Positions 8,367 to 17,949 of a stretch of 64,000 bases of DNA are shown one piece after another. The position numbers and the translations under genes were made by a program. Numbering within the stretch: the first letter of the stretch is position 1; each line of letters opens with the position of its first letter. The DNA is taken from positions 1 to 64,000 of the forward strand of contig JAGWBX010000021.1 in NCBI GenBank assembly GCA_021295655.1, given 5' to 3'. The notes below the pieces were generated by a model that did not search any database, was not told where the DNA came from, and worked only from the letters and a program-made list of their open reading frames with translations. This stretch comes from Candidatus Latescibacterota bacterium. Lineage in GTDB: Bacteria; Latescibacterota; UBA2968; GCA-2709665.

Positions 8367-8840
8367 GTGTTGCGGCGAATCATCCATGGTGCGTTTGTGT
8401 TCGTGGTGGCGTTTCTCCTGATGGGTCCGTTTTCTCACGCCATGGTCGGAATGTCGGGCTGGCTCCACACGATAGGATTGGGTCTGGGATGGGGGCTGGC
8501 GCTCGGGCTGATTGTGGGCATGGGCAGCGACATCAGCACAGGCGTTGGCATGGTGTTGGGCCTTGGCGCCGGCGCTGGTGTCTACTGGGGCCCGTTCGAC
8601 GGGGTGATTGTCGGATTTGTTGCGGCCATACCGGCGGCCATGGGCGTGGGCCTCGTGTCGGTACTGCTGGACTGGAGCCTGGGAGCAGGGCTCTTCTGGG
8701 GCCTGTCGCTCGGCATCAGCGCCGTATTGCTCGTATTGCTGGAGGGCGGATGGGTGGTTTTTGCCGCCGCAGCAACGGGATGCATAACGGGCCTTGGCGT
8801 GCGGCTTCTGCTGAGGATCCGGTCGGCCCGGCCAGGGTAA
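8367..8840 (+). CDS. Gly-rich small integral membrane protein
   Basis: 157 residues from GTG with AGGAG six bases upstream. The protein is almost entirely hydrophobic, with about five Gly/Ala/Val-rich segments (IGLGLGWGLALGLIVGMG, GVGMVLGLGAGAGVYWG, IVGFVAAIPAAMGVGLVSV, GAGLFWGLSLGISAVLL, FAAAATGCITGLGVRLLL) and a short basic tail. The repeated G-x-G-x-G helices suggest tight helix packing. No family is recognised. It stands between the toxin-antitoxin pair and the metalloprotease. Confidence 0.6.
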   Translation: MLRRIIHGAFVFVVAFLLMGPFSHAMVGMSGWLHTIGLGLGWGLALGLIVGMGSDISTGVGMVLGLGAGAGVYWGPFDGVIVGFVAAIPAAMGVGLVSVLLDWSLGAGLFWGLSLGISAVLLVLLEGGWVVFAAAATGCITGLGVRLLLRIRSARPG

Positions 8841-8980
8841 GCGGCGGGATTTCTCGAGTTTTACGCAAACCAGGTTGGAGAAATATCGCCAGACGCGCAC
8901 GCGTTCGGTGCCGCCGGCAACCGGTCAATCGCCCCCTTTTTCCAGGACCGGGAACCACATCAACCTGTCAGGAGGACAGG

Positions 8981-11665
8981 ATGCGCCCATTTGTCATCTG
9001 GTTCACCCACATCTTGTTCGTCTGCATTCTGGCCGTAACGGTAGATGCGGAAGAAGCCAAACCCGATACCACGGCGGCGGACACGGCGAAAGTCAAGGCC
9101 AAAGAGACCAGGTCGGACACGACCTCGAAAAAAGACAAGAAGAAAAAAAAGAAGACCTTCGAGGAAGTCACGAAAGACTTCGAAGTTATCCCGGGTCTCT
9201 TTACGATTTACCGAAAAGACGACGAAGCCAAAGTCTACATGGAGATCAAGCCCAGACAGTTCGACAGGCTCTTTCTTTGCGCCGTTACCCGTGAGGCGGC
9301 CGACGGTTATTTCTTCGACGCAACGGCCCTGATTCCCAGCTTTATGAACTACGGTTTTCCCTTCGTTCTCAAACGCGTGGGAAAGAACGTGCAGTTCCTG
9401 CACAGAAACCTCTACTTCCGGGCGGATGAGAACGCTCCGATCGCCGGCGCAGTGGAACGCAGCGTCACCAATTCCATCCTGAGCGTTGCGAAAATCGTGG
9501 ACAGCGAGCCACACCCCGAAAAGAAAAGCATCCTTGTGGATGCGAATGGCTTCTTCCTGCAGGATCTGGCAATGGTGGCGGCCGCGTTCAGAAACCGCAA
9601 AGTGAAGTACCGCTTCGACGGCAAGAACAGCTACTTCGGAAAGGTGAAGTCCTTTCCGCTGAACACCGAGATCGAAGTGGTCCTGCACTTCAATACGCCC
9701 AACCCCGAATTCGAGGCGTACACCTTCCCCGACCCCCGCAGTTTTCAGCACGTCTACCACTTCAGCCTTTCCACCCTGCCCCGGACGGGCTATCGGCCCC
9801 GGCTGGGGGATGACCGGGTGGGCCACTTCCTCACCATGTACCAGGACTACAGCACGGTACAGAAGGAGACGCCCTACATACGATACGTGGAGCGGTGGCG
9901 CCTGGAGAAGGAGAATCCGCGGGCAAGGCTCTCGAAACCCAAAAAGCCGATCGTCTTCTGGCTGGAGAAGACGGTACCCGTGAAATACAGGAAGGCCCTG
10001 AAAAAGGGCCTCCTGATGTGGAATGAAGCCTTCGAGCGCATCGGCTTCAAGGACGCGATCGTTGTAAAGCAGCAACCGGACAACGCGGAATGGGACGCCG
10101 CCGACGCGCGTTACAACATGGTCCGCTGGTTCGTGAACCCCCGAAGGGTATATGCCCAGGGGCCCTCCCGTGCCAATCCGCTCACGGGCGAATTGTTCCA
10201 CGCGAGCATCCGCTTCAGTGCCGATTTTCCGCGTTCGATGTTCCGGGAATACGAGGAATTCGTGGACCCTTTATCTGAAGCCGGCGGCCCGTTTCCGGAG
10301 CAGGATCGAACGAGGGACCATTCGCGGGGATTCTGCGACTATGCAGAAGGCGCCGCCCACCAGGCCGCGTTTACCGGAAACCTGCTGACGGCACGGGGAG
10401 AAATCGACCCTGGGGGTGAGGACGGCCAGGAATTCATCAACGATTATCTGACCATGATCGCCGCGCACGAAATGGGGCACACCCTGGGCCTGCGCCATAA
10501 TTTCCGCGCAAGCACCCTGCATCCCACGGAGCGCCTTCACGACAAGGAGGCCGTCAAGGATCTGGCCAGTTCGGTGATGGACTACCTGCCGCCGAATATC
10601 GCGCCGGAGGGAGAAAGCCAGGGCCACTTCTTTCCCACCACTCTGGGCCCCTACGACAAGTGGGCGATCGAATACGCCTACAGACCCATCGACGCGGAGA
10701 GCCCGGAGGCGGAACGGGAAGAACTGCACAAGATCGCCGCCAAAGTCGCGGACCCCAGGGTCGCCTACGGTACGGATGAAGACGCCTTCGGCGCGCCCCG
10801 GGGCATCGATCCGACGGTCAATCGCTGGGACCTGGGCGCCGATCCGCTGGCTTACCACCGGAATCGCATCGGCCTCGCGAAGGAACTCTGGCGAAAAATG
10901 GAAGGCACGTTCGAGGTTCCAGGCAGGCGCTACCAGAAACTTCGGAGGGTATTCGGCCAGGGCCTCACGGAATACGTCCTCGCTGCGCGCAACATTACCA
11001 AATATATCGGCGGCATCCATCACCGGCGCGACCACGTGGGCGACCCCGGAAACCGGCTGCCGTTCGAACCGGTCAAGGCAGCCAGGCAACGGGAGGCGTT
11101 CGACTTCCTCAAAACGCACGTTTTCGGTCCGGATGCCTTCGACTTTCCACCCGGGCTGATGCGTAAACTCGCCCCCGAACGCCTCTGGGGCTTCACCGGC
11201 GCGGTCTGGCGCATGCAGCGCCTGGACTATCCAATCCACAGCCGGATTCTGAGCATACAGCGCGGCCCCTTGAGCGCGTTGTACCATCCGCTGCTGCTGG
11301 GCCGGTTGCAGGACCTGGAACTCTGGGCCGGCGAAGACATATTTGACATGCCGGAACTCTTCGACGGCCTGCGCGAAACCATCTGGGCGGAACTGGAAAC
11401 CGCCGCCAACATCAACAGCTTCCGACGAAACCTCCAGCGCATGCACCTGGACCACGTCGTTGCCCTGGTCGTGAAGCCGCCCCGCGACGCCCCGGCCGAC
11501 GCCACCTCTCTTGCGCGCACGGACCTGGCGGCCCTTGCAACCGCCATTCGGAACGTGCTATCCAATACCGGCATGGACCGCCAGACCCGCGCCCATCTGG
11601 AGGAGAGCGTCACGCGCATCGATGCCGCTCTCGAAGCAGGCGTGCAACGCCAACTTGGAGGATAA
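8981..11665 (+). CDS. Secreted zinc metalloprotease (DUF4953/DUF5117 type)
   Basis: 894 residues from ATG 8981, which has GGAGG at 8971; the longer ORF from 8489 is a frame extension over the preceding gene. An N-terminal signal peptide (RPFVIWFTHILFVCILAVTVDA) precedes a Lys-rich low-complexity linker (SKKDKKKKKKTFEE), then the DUF5117-like body (FTIYRKDDEAKVYMEI, LNTEIEVVLHF). The zinc motif HEMGHTLGLRHNF lies near residue 496, with the later Met-containing SSVMDYLP turn, as in metzincins. The family is widespread in the periplasm or at the surface of Bacteroidota and other phyla; substrates are unknown. The RTDLAALATAIRNVL C-terminus is ordinary. Confidence 0.88.
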   Translation: MRPFVIWFTHILFVCILAVTVDAEEAKPDTTAADTAKVKAKETRSDTTSKKDKKKKKKTFEEVTKDFEVIPGLFTIYRKDDEAKVYMEIKPRQFDRLFLCAVTREAADGYFFDATALIPSFMNYGFPFVLKRVGKNVQFLHRNLYFRADENAPIAGAVERSVTNSILSVAKIVDSEPHPEKKSILVDANGFFLQDLAMVAAAFRNRKVKYRFDGKNSYFGKVKSFPLNTEIEVVLHFNTPNPEFEAYTFPDPRSFQHVYHFSLSTLPRTGYRPRLGDDRVGHFLTMYQDYSTVQKETPYIRYVERWRLEKENPRARLSKPKKPIVFWLEKTVPVKYRKALKKGLLMWNEAFERIGFKDAIVVKQQPDNAEWDAADARYNMVRWFVNPRRVYAQGPSRANPLTGELFHASIRFSADFPRSMFREYEEFVDPLSEAGGPFPEQDRTRDHSRGFCDYAEGAAHQAAFTGNLLTARGEIDPGGEDGQEFINDYLTMIAAHEMGHTLGLRHNFRASTLHPTERLHDKEAVKDLASSVMDYLPPNIAPEGESQGHFFPTTLGPYDKWAIEYAYRPIDAESPEAEREELHKIAAKVADPRVAYGTDEDAFGAPRGIDPTVNRWDLGADPLAYHRNRIGLAKELWRKMEGTFEVPGRRYQKLRRVFGQGLTEYVLAARNITKYIGGIHHRRDHVGDPGNRLPFEPVKAARQREAFDFLKTHVFGPDAFDFPPGLMRKLAPERLWGFTGAVWRMQRLDYPIHSRILSIQRGPLSALYHPLLLGRLQDLELWAGEDIFDMPELFDGLRETIWAELETAANINSFRRNLQRMHLDHVVALVVKPPRDAPADATSLARTDLAALATAIRNVLSNTGMDRQTRAHLEESVTRIDAALEAGVQRQLGG

Positions 11666-11724
11666 AGATTCACAGAGCTGTAACGGAGCGGCGACCTCGC
11701 CGCGTACCGATCAACGGAGCCACT

Positions 11725-13077
11725 ATGCCGGAACCATCCGATATCCGTATCCAGAACGTCGAACTCGACTTTGAAGCACACCCGTACCGCACGCCGCTCA
11801 AGTTCGGCGGCGTGGTCACCACGCACTGCAAACTGATGAATGTAACCGTCGACGTTGAAAACGGCGCCGGCGTCAGGGCATCCGGGTTCGGATCCATGCC
11901 CCTGGGGAACGCCTGGTCCTTCCCCTCCCAGTCGGTCGGATTCGATGATTCCATGCAGGCGATGGTCCTGCTCGGAAAGCGCATGGTTGCGTTCACCCGC
12001 ACCTATCGGGATAGGGGGCATCCTATAGACATCATGGCCGATCTGGAGTCCCAGTTTCTGAATCTCGCCGTGGAAACCGGCGCGGACCTGAACCTGGGAG
12101 AACCCATTCCCAGGCTCTGTACCCTGGTCACCGCAAGTCCGATCGATGCCGCGCTGCACGATGCCTACGGCAAGGTCAACGGGATCAATGCGTACGACGG
12201 TCTCTCCGCCGAATGGATGAACCACGATCTGGCCTGGTATCTGAACGACGACTTCAAAGGCGAACACCTGGACCGGTACACCCTGCGCGAACCCAAACCC
12301 CGCATGCCGCTCTACCACCTCGTGGGCGCCCTCGATCCACTTACGGACGCGGACGTCGATCAGCGGCTCGACGACGGCCTGCCCGAGACCCTGCCGGAAT
12401 GGATTCGCGCCGACGGCCTGACACATCTCAAAGTCAAACTCAACGGAGACGACCTGGCCTGGGACGTGGACCGCGTATGCGGCATTCACGCCGTTACTGC
12501 CCAGACACAGGCCGAACGCGGCGTATCGGACTGGGCTTATTCACTCGACTTCAACGAACAATGCCGTAACGTAGCCTACCTGATGGACTTTCTTGCGCAG
12601 ATCAGGGAAAAAAGCGGCGGCGCCTTCCAGCGCGTGGCCTACATCGAGCAACCCACGGCCCGCGACCTCCGCGCCAACCCTGAGAACACAATGCACGAAG
12701 CCGCCGGGATCCGGCCCGTGGTGATCGATGAGTCCCTGGAGGACTTCGAGAGCCTGCTGCTCGCCCGTAAACTGGGCTATTCCGGCGTCGCACTCAAGAC
12801 CTGCAAGGGTCAGTCACAGGCCCTGCTCATGGGCGCCGCGGCGGAAAAATACGGCATGTTCCTCTGCGTGCAGGACCTCACCTGCCCGGGGGCCTCGTTT
12901 CTGCACTCCGCCGGCCTGGCCGCGCGGGTGCCCGCGGTTACCGCTATCGAGGGCAACGCACGGCAGTACTGCCCGGGCGCCAACGGCGAGTGGGCGGATC
13001 GCTATCCCCCGGCCTTCAATATGACCGACGGCACCGTGGATACATCCGGCCTGAATGGAATCGGATTGGGTCACTGA
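11725..13077 (+). CDS. Enolase-superfamily enzyme (mandelate racemase/MLE group), first copy
   Basis: 450 residues. The superfamily signature appears in order: KxK (THLKVKLNG) on strand 2, metal ligands in SLDFNEQ, YIEQPT and VIDESL, and a further Lys in GVALKTCKG, the acid-base arrangement of muconate-lactonising-type members. The N-terminal capping domain carries KFGGVVTTHCKL. Mg2+-dependent abstraction of a proton alpha to a carboxylate is expected (dehydration or racemisation of an acid sugar or amino-acid derivative); substrate unknown. ACGGAG lies upstream of ATG. First gene of a five-gene operon; its best partners are the dehydrogenase at 13119 and a second, divergent enolase at 14137. 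Confidence 0.85.
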   Translation: MPEPSDIRIQNVELDFEAHPYRTPLKFGGVVTTHCKLMNVTVDVENGAGVRASGFGSMPLGNAWSFPSQSVGFDDSMQAMVLLGKRMVAFTRTYRDRGHPIDIMADLESQFLNLAVETGADLNLGEPIPRLCTLVTASPIDAALHDAYGKVNGINAYDGLSAEWMNHDLAWYLNDDFKGEHLDRYTLREPKPRMPLYHLVGALDPLTDADVDQRLDDGLPETLPEWIRADGLTHLKVKLNGDDLAWDVDRVCGIHAVTAQTQAERGVSDWAYSLDFNEQCRNVAYLMDFLAQIREKSGGAFQRVAYIEQPTARDLRANPENTMHEAAGIRPVVIDESLEDFESLLLARKLGYSGVALKTCKGQSQALLMGAAAEKYGMFLCVQDLTCPGASFLHSAGLAARVPAVTAIEGNARQYCPGANGEWADRYPPAFNMTDGTVDTSGLNGIGLGH

Positions 13078-13118
13078 CGGCCGGCACCTGCCCTGCATCC
13101 GACAGGAAGGAACCGTAC

Positions 13119-14129
13119 ATGAAAGCCAAACAGCTTGTATTTTCCGGGAAAATGGCGGTCGAGACAGTCGAAGTCGAGGTACCGGACCGGCCGGCGCTTG
13201 GAGAAATACTGGTAGAACAACTCTACGGCTTGATCAGCCCCGGCACGGAACTGGCGATGTTTACGCAGACGCACGTGGGCTTCCCCAGGCCCGACTTCGG
13301 CTACGCCAGGTACCCGTTCTATCCGGGCTACGCCTCGGTGGGCCGCGTTCTGCTCACGGGCCGCGGCGTGGACGCCGTCAGTGAGGGCGACCTGGTATAC
13401 GTGCGGGGTAAGCACGCCTCCCACTCGATGATCTCCGCGGACCGGCCCCCGGTGAAACTTCCTGGAAATCTGACACTTGAACACGCCCCCTTTGCCGTCC
13501 TGGCTCAGATCGCGCTGACTGCCGTACGCCTTTCCGGGGTACGCCTTGGCCACAACGTCGCCGTATTCGGTCAGGGCCTTATCGGCAATTTCGCCGCGCA
13601 GTTGATGTGTCTCGCCGGCGCGGGCCGGGTCATCGGTATCGACACGATTCCCGAACGCCTCGCCATTGCCGCGGCCTGCGGCGTCGACGACGGCGTGAAT
13701 CCCCTCGTGGATAACCTGATGGAACGAATCGACAACGTTACCGGCGGCGCGGGATGCCAGATCGTGGTCGAGGCAACGGGCAACCCGCAGGTGGCCCCGC
13801 AGGCGATCAGGGCCGCGGCACAGATGGGGCAGGTTGTTCTTTTGGGCAGCCCGCGGGGCAGCGCCGAAATCGATCTGTATTTCGACCTTCACCGCACCGG
13901 CGTTTCCGTGATCGGCGCGCACGGCTCGAGACAGGCCGACGCCCGCCAGTTCGGCGACCCGGATCCTCACGAACTCATGCTGGACTTCATCGCCCGCGGG
14001 CGCCTGAAGGTCGCTCCCCTGCTTACCCACGTCCTGCCTGCCTCGGGGGCCGCCACGGCCTACCGGGGTCTCCTCGAAGAAAAAGGCGCCTGGCTCGGCG
14101 TCCTCCTGGACCTCACCCGCTGGGAGTAG
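13119..14129 (+). CDS. Medium-chain alcohol dehydrogenase family protein
   Basis: 336 residues from ATG 13119 with GGAAGG upstream; the ORF-track start is a frame extension. ISPGTELAMF, YPFYPGYASVGRV and the Rossmann motif VAVFGQGLIGNFAAQL (GxGxxG) are clear, with VEATGNPQV and VVLLGSPRG after it. The structural-zinc cysteine cluster of classical ADHs is absent, as in the branch annotated as zinc-binding dehydrogenase or alcohol dehydrogenase catalytic domain protein. NAD(P)-dependent oxidation of a polyol or hydroxy acid is likely. It lies between two enolase-superfamily genes, 7 nt before the next. Confidence 0.82.
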   Translation: MKAKQLVFSGKMAVETVEVEVPDRPALGEILVEQLYGLISPGTELAMFTQTHVGFPRPDFGYARYPFYPGYASVGRVLLTGRGVDAVSEGDLVYVRGKHASHSMISADRPPVKLPGNLTLEHAPFAVLAQIALTAVRLSGVRLGHNVAVFGQGLIGNFAAQLMCLAGAGRVIGIDTIPERLAIAAACGVDDGVNPLVDNLMERIDNVTGGAGCQIVVEATGNPQVAPQAIRAAAQMGQVVLLGSPRGSAEIDLYFDLHRTGVSVIGAHGSRQADARQFGDPDPHELMLDFIARGRLKVAPLLTHVLPASGAATAYRGLLEEKGAWLGVLLDLTRWE

Positions 14130-14136
14130 CCCGCGC

Positions 14137-15420
14137 ATGCGAATCGTCCGCGCCGATCTGGAAATGCAGCGTCAACCCTTCGCGAAGCCGTTCGCGTTCA
14201 AGGGCGCCGCCTTTCACGAAAAGTGGAACCTGATCGTACGCCTGACGGAACAAGACGGTACCGAAGCCGTGGGTGTGGGCGGCACCGCCGTACTCTGGTC
14301 CGACCCCGACGTGTTTTCGAGCCATACCGAAATCGGCGGTAACATCCTCATGGCCGCGCTTCTGGAATTTGCGCTTCAACAGGCCGTGGACCGGGAGTTC
14401 GTCGACCCGCCCGCCCTGTTGGCGGAACTCGTGCCGCAGGTGCACGACTACGGCAAGACGGTCACCCGGAACCGCGGTCTGCGACTCACGTTTTCTCTGA
14501 TCGCCCTGGTCGCCCTGGACAATGCCGCGTGGATGCTTCATGCGAAGCGTCAGGGAATTACCACGTTCGATCACCTCATACCGGTTGCGTACCGACCCTT
14601 TCTTGCGGACCGCCAGTTCCATCTCGGCCTTGCCCCGGCCGTAGGCTACGGGATGCCCGTGGATGAACTGCAGGCCATCTTGGAAACGGGCGTCTACATC
14701 CTGAAGATCAAGATCGGCCAACCCGGCGCCGAGGCCGACATGGTCAGGAAGGACATCGAATGGCTCGATCGAATCCATCACGTTGCGGCACAATACAATT
14801 CGCCGATGACGGACTCGGGAAAAGTCCTCTACTATCTCGATGCGAACGCGCGATACGCGAAAAAAGAAACCATGGCCCGCCTGCTGGACCATGCGCTCAA
14901 GACCGGGATACACGAGCACATCGTCCTCATCGAAGAGCCCTTTGGGGATCCCGGCGAATTCGACGTGGGCGACCTGCCGGCCAGGTTCGCGGCCGACGAG
15001 AGCGTACAGACGGTGGAGGACGTGGGCACAAGGGCCGATCAGGGGTACGGGGCCATCGCCGTCAAGCCCGCCGGCAAGACCCTTTCGCTCGCGTTCCGGA
15101 TGGTGCGCGCCGCGGCGGAAGCCGGCGTGCCGAGTTTCGTGGCCGATAACGGGTGCATTCCCCTCCTGGTCGAGTGGAACAAGAACGTTGCGGCCCGCCT
15201 GCCGGGATTCCCGGGAATCCGTGGCGGACTGATTGAATCAAACGGGCCTGAGAACTACGGCAACTGGGCCGACCTGCTTGCCGCGTACCCCATCCCGGAC
15301 GCGCCGTGGCTGACGCCCGAATCGGGCGCATTTGTCCTGAACGAGGCCTACTACCGGCACAGCGGCGGCGTTTTCCACGATCCGGTACCCTATTCCCGGA
15401 TGTTCCGAACCTCAAGTTGA
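14137..15420 (+). CDS. Enolase-superfamily enzyme (mandelate racemase/MLE group), second copy
   Basis: 427 residues. KxK occurs in ILKIKIGQ; metal ligands fall in YYLDANARY, LIEEPF and AADESVQT; the last Lys is in IAVKPAGKT. The sequence is clearly different from the 11725 enolase, so this is not a recent duplication. It starts 7 nt after the dehydrogenase stop with no separate ribosome binding site, indicating translational coupling. Two enolases in one operon suggest two successive steps, or one dehydratase and one epimerase, on carboxylated intermediates. Substrate unknown. Confidence 0.85.
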   Translation: MRIVRADLEMQRQPFAKPFAFKGAAFHEKWNLIVRLTEQDGTEAVGVGGTAVLWSDPDVFSSHTEIGGNILMAALLEFALQQAVDREFVDPPALLAELVPQVHDYGKTVTRNRGLRLTFSLIALVALDNAAWMLHAKRQGITTFDHLIPVAYRPFLADRQFHLGLAPAVGYGMPVDELQAILETGVYILKIKIGQPGAEADMVRKDIEWLDRIHHVAAQYNSPMTDSGKVLYYLDANARYAKKETMARLLDHALKTGIHEHIVLIEEPFGDPGEFDVGDLPARFAADESVQTVEDVGTRADQGYGAIAVKPAGKTLSLAFRMVRAAAEAGVPSFVADNGCIPLLVEWNKNVAARLPGFPGIRGGLIESNGPENYGNWADLLAAYPIPDAPWLTPESGAFVLNEAYYRHSGGVFHDPVPYSRMFRTSS

Positions 15421-15435
15421 ATGACGGAGAATGCC

Positions 15436-17073
15436 ATGCAATCCCCACACGGAATCGGCCACCACGCCTTTCGACCATCGGTGATGGGAAACAACGGGCT
15501 CGTTGCCTCCGGCCATCCCCTGGCATCCCAGGCCGGCATTGCCACGCTGATGGCCGGCGGAAACGCCATCGACGCCGCCGTTGCGACAGCCACAGCGCTG
15601 GGCGTGGTCGAACCTGCCGCATCGGGCGTGGGCGGCGACGGCTATCTGCTTATCTACCGGTCCGATACCGGCGCCGTTTCCGCCGTTAACGCCACCGGCG
15701 CCGCCCCTCGAGCGGCTACACGGGACATCTATCTGGATCGCGGCGGTATTCCCATGAGAGGTATACTCAGCGTCTCCGTTCCAGGCCTGGTGGACGGCTG
15801 GCTTATCGCCCACGAACGCCACGGCCGCCTCGGTCTCGAACGTGTCCTGGAACCGGCCATCTCCCTTTGCGAAGACGGGTTTCCCGTCAGCCACAAGCTT
15901 TCCGGCAGCCTTGCCGGCTGGAGCAGGAACTTCGCTTCCGATCCGTTCACCCGCAACGTGTTCACAAAGAACGGCCTGCCCATCGGACCCGGCGACGTCC
16001 TTCGCCAGAGCGACCTGGGCACCACGTTACGCCGGATCGCCGCGGAAGGCCGGGCGGCGCTGTACGAGGGCGACGTCGCGGAGGCCATCGTTGCATTCAG
16101 CCGTTCACGAGGCGGCCTGCTGACCATGGAAGACCTGGCGAACCACCACGCCCATTGGGCAGACGCCATTCACACCACCTACAGGGGCCACACGGTGTAT
16201 GAAATGCCGCCCAATTCCAGCGGCCACATCCTGCTCCAGGAGCTCAATATCGTGGAGCGTTTCAATCTTCAATCCCTTGGCTGCAACACGGCCGAGAGCA
16301 TCCATCTTATGGTGGAGGCCAAGAAACTCGCGTTTTCAGACAGGGAAGCCTTTGTCGCCGATCCGGACTGGCTGGATATCCCGCTCAGGGGCCTCCTCTC
16401 CAGGTCGTACGCCGAACAGCAGGCGCGGCGAATCGATCCCGAGCGAGCGGCAACCGACGTCCCTGCCGGGCGGCCCGAATCCCACGAGGACACCACGTGC
16501 TTCTGCACGGCGGACCGGTGGGGAAACGCCGTGTGCGTGCTGCAGTCCATCCAGTCCGGGTTCGGCGCCGGCCTGATCGCGGGAAATACCGGCATCCTGC
16601 TCAATAATCGGATGACGTACTGGCACCTGGAAGAGGACCACCCAAACTGTCTCATGCCCGGGAAACGGGTGCGTCACACGATGAACCCGGTCATTGTCAC
16701 CCTGGACAACAAGGCCGTGCTCGTCTGCGGTACGCCTGGCGCGGATACCCAGGTACAGACCAATCTCCAGCTCATCACCCATATGCTGGATTTCGGCATG
16801 ACCCCGCAGGAAGCCGTTGAGGCCCCGCGCTGGCGCAGTCTGCAAAACCCGATGGAGTCCACCGTCCCGCATACCTGCGAAGACGTCCTTCAACTTGAGG
16901 GCAGATTTTCCAAAGACGTCCGCGAGGGCCTCGCCCGGCGTGGCCACGACCTCCGGATCCTGGGCGACTGGGACGGTCCCGGAAGCGCCCAGGCGATCAC
17001 GATTCACCCGGAAACCAACACGCTCATCGGCGGGTCGGACCCGCGCCGGGACGGCTACGCCGCGGCGTGGTGA
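15436..17073 (+). CDS. Gamma-glutamyltransferase family Ntn-hydrolase, no signal peptide
   Basis: 545 residues from ATG 15436, preceded by GGAG at 15426; the ATG at 15421 directly abuts the previous TGA. The proenzyme layout is clear: LVASGHPLASQAGIATLMAGGNAIDAAVA, a VEPAASGVGGDGYLL segment, MPPNSSGHILLQ, and the self-cleavage/nucleophile region HEDTTCFCTAD near residue 352 (family TTHFSVVD). LMPGKRVRHTMNP and a GTPGADTQVQ segment follow. Most GGTs are exported; this one starts without a signal peptide, so it should act in the cytosol on a gamma-glutamyl-type amide or similar. That fits a catabolic operon better than glutathione salvage. Confidence 0.88.
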   Translation: MQSPHGIGHHAFRPSVMGNNGLVASGHPLASQAGIATLMAGGNAIDAAVATATALGVVEPAASGVGGDGYLLIYRSDTGAVSAVNATGAAPRAATRDIYLDRGGIPMRGILSVSVPGLVDGWLIAHERHGRLGLERVLEPAISLCEDGFPVSHKLSGSLAGWSRNFASDPFTRNVFTKNGLPIGPGDVLRQSDLGTTLRRIAAEGRAALYEGDVAEAIVAFSRSRGGLLTMEDLANHHAHWADAIHTTYRGHTVYEMPPNSSGHILLQELNIVERFNLQSLGCNTAESIHLMVEAKKLAFSDREAFVADPDWLDIPLRGLLSRSYAEQQARRIDPERAATDVPAGRPESHEDTTCFCTADRWGNAVCVLQSIQSGFGAGLIAGNTGILLNNRMTYWHLEEDHPNCLMPGKRVRHTMNPVIVTLDNKAVLVCGTPGADTQVQTNLQLITHMLDFGMTPQEAVEAPRWRSLQNPMESTVPHTCEDVLQLEGRFSKDVREGLARRGHDLRILGDWDGPGSAQAITIHPETNTLIGGSDPRRDGYAAAW

Positions 17074-17101
17074 GATCCGGGAGAGACAGAAGGAACACGC
17101 C

Positions 17102-17911
17102 ATGGCACACCACGAAGATTACCTGCGTGACGGGTACGTCATCCACCCACGGCCGGTGATTCCCCAAGACCTCGTCCGCCGCGCCATGGACGGCATGGAT
17201 GACGTGCTGGCCGGGCGATACGAGACCGGCATTCCCCCGCAGCCCTCCTATTGGAACCCCGGTGACGACCCGAACAAGCTGGGCAAAGTCGAAATGCCCC
17301 AGCTTGCCAACAGCGCCATATTGGAGCTTGTCAGCCATCCCGCTGTCGGCCGGCTTGCAGCGGCGGTCACCGGCGCAAAAAGGGTCCAGGTCTGGTGGGT
17401 CCAGCTCCTTTCCAAGCCGCCGGTGAGTACGGAATCGGGGTCCGGGGTCAGCGTCGGATGGCACCAGGACCGGCAGTATTGGAAGGCCTGGAAGGAGGGG
17501 AGCGAATTGTTCACCGCGTGGGTCGCCGTATCCGACGTGAGCGCTGACACGGGCCCCATGGCTTTTGTGACGGGCTCTCACAGATGGGGTCTGCTCAACC
17601 AGGGCGAGTTTTACTTTGACGACATCGAAATTCAACGCGAAGAGATCACCCTTCCTCCCGGCCAATCGTGGCGTGAAGAGGAAGCCATCCTTCCGCCGGG
17701 AGGCGTCTCGTTCCACCACTGCCTCACCTTCCACGGAAGCCGTCCTAACCGCTCCGGCGCGCCCAGGCGGAGCTTTGCCATCCACATGCGCACGGAAAAT
17801 TCATGCGCCGCCGCCCCTTCGGAAGGCACCCTCGCCCAGTTCATCCACAACACAGACTATTGTCCGGTCGTCTACGACGGCGCCAGACAGGGGTTGCCGC
17901 CAAAGAGCTGA
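17102..17911 (+). CDS. Phytanoyl-CoA dioxygenase (PhyH) family protein
   Basis: 269 residues from ATG 17102; the ORF-track start at 16817 is a frame extension over GGT. The Fe(II)/2-oxoglutarate facial triad is visible as HxD in VGWHQDRQYW and the distal His in CLTFHGSRPN, with the 2-oxoglutarate Arg shortly after. The N-terminal YLRDGYVIHPRP matches the 'FxxDGYVVxxG' start of PhyH proteins. Expected chemistry is hydroxylation of a small carboxylate or similar. Last gene of the operon, 28 nt after GGT and closed by the terminator at 17950. Confidence 0.88.
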   Translation: MAHHEDYLRDGYVIHPRPVIPQDLVRRAMDGMDDVLAGRYETGIPPQPSYWNPGDDPNKLGKVEMPQLANSAILELVSHPAVGRLAAAVTGAKRVQVWWVQLLSKPPVSTESGSGVSVGWHQDRQYWKAWKEGSELFTAWVAVSDVSADTGPMAFVTGSHRWGLLNQGEFYFDDIEIQREEITLPPGQSWREEEAILPPGGVSFHHCLTFHGSRPNRSGAPRRSFAIHMRTENSCAAAPSEGTLAQFIHNTDYCPVVYDGARQGLPPKS

Positions 17912-17949
17912 CACGGGTCGAGGCCATCCCGCAATGGTGCGCCGACTTA

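Noticed and set aside
8489-8980. Long N-terminal extension of the metalloprotease ORF
   Set aside because: The frame from 8489 runs through the preceding membrane-protein gene in another register; ATG 8981 has GGAGG and a signal peptide.
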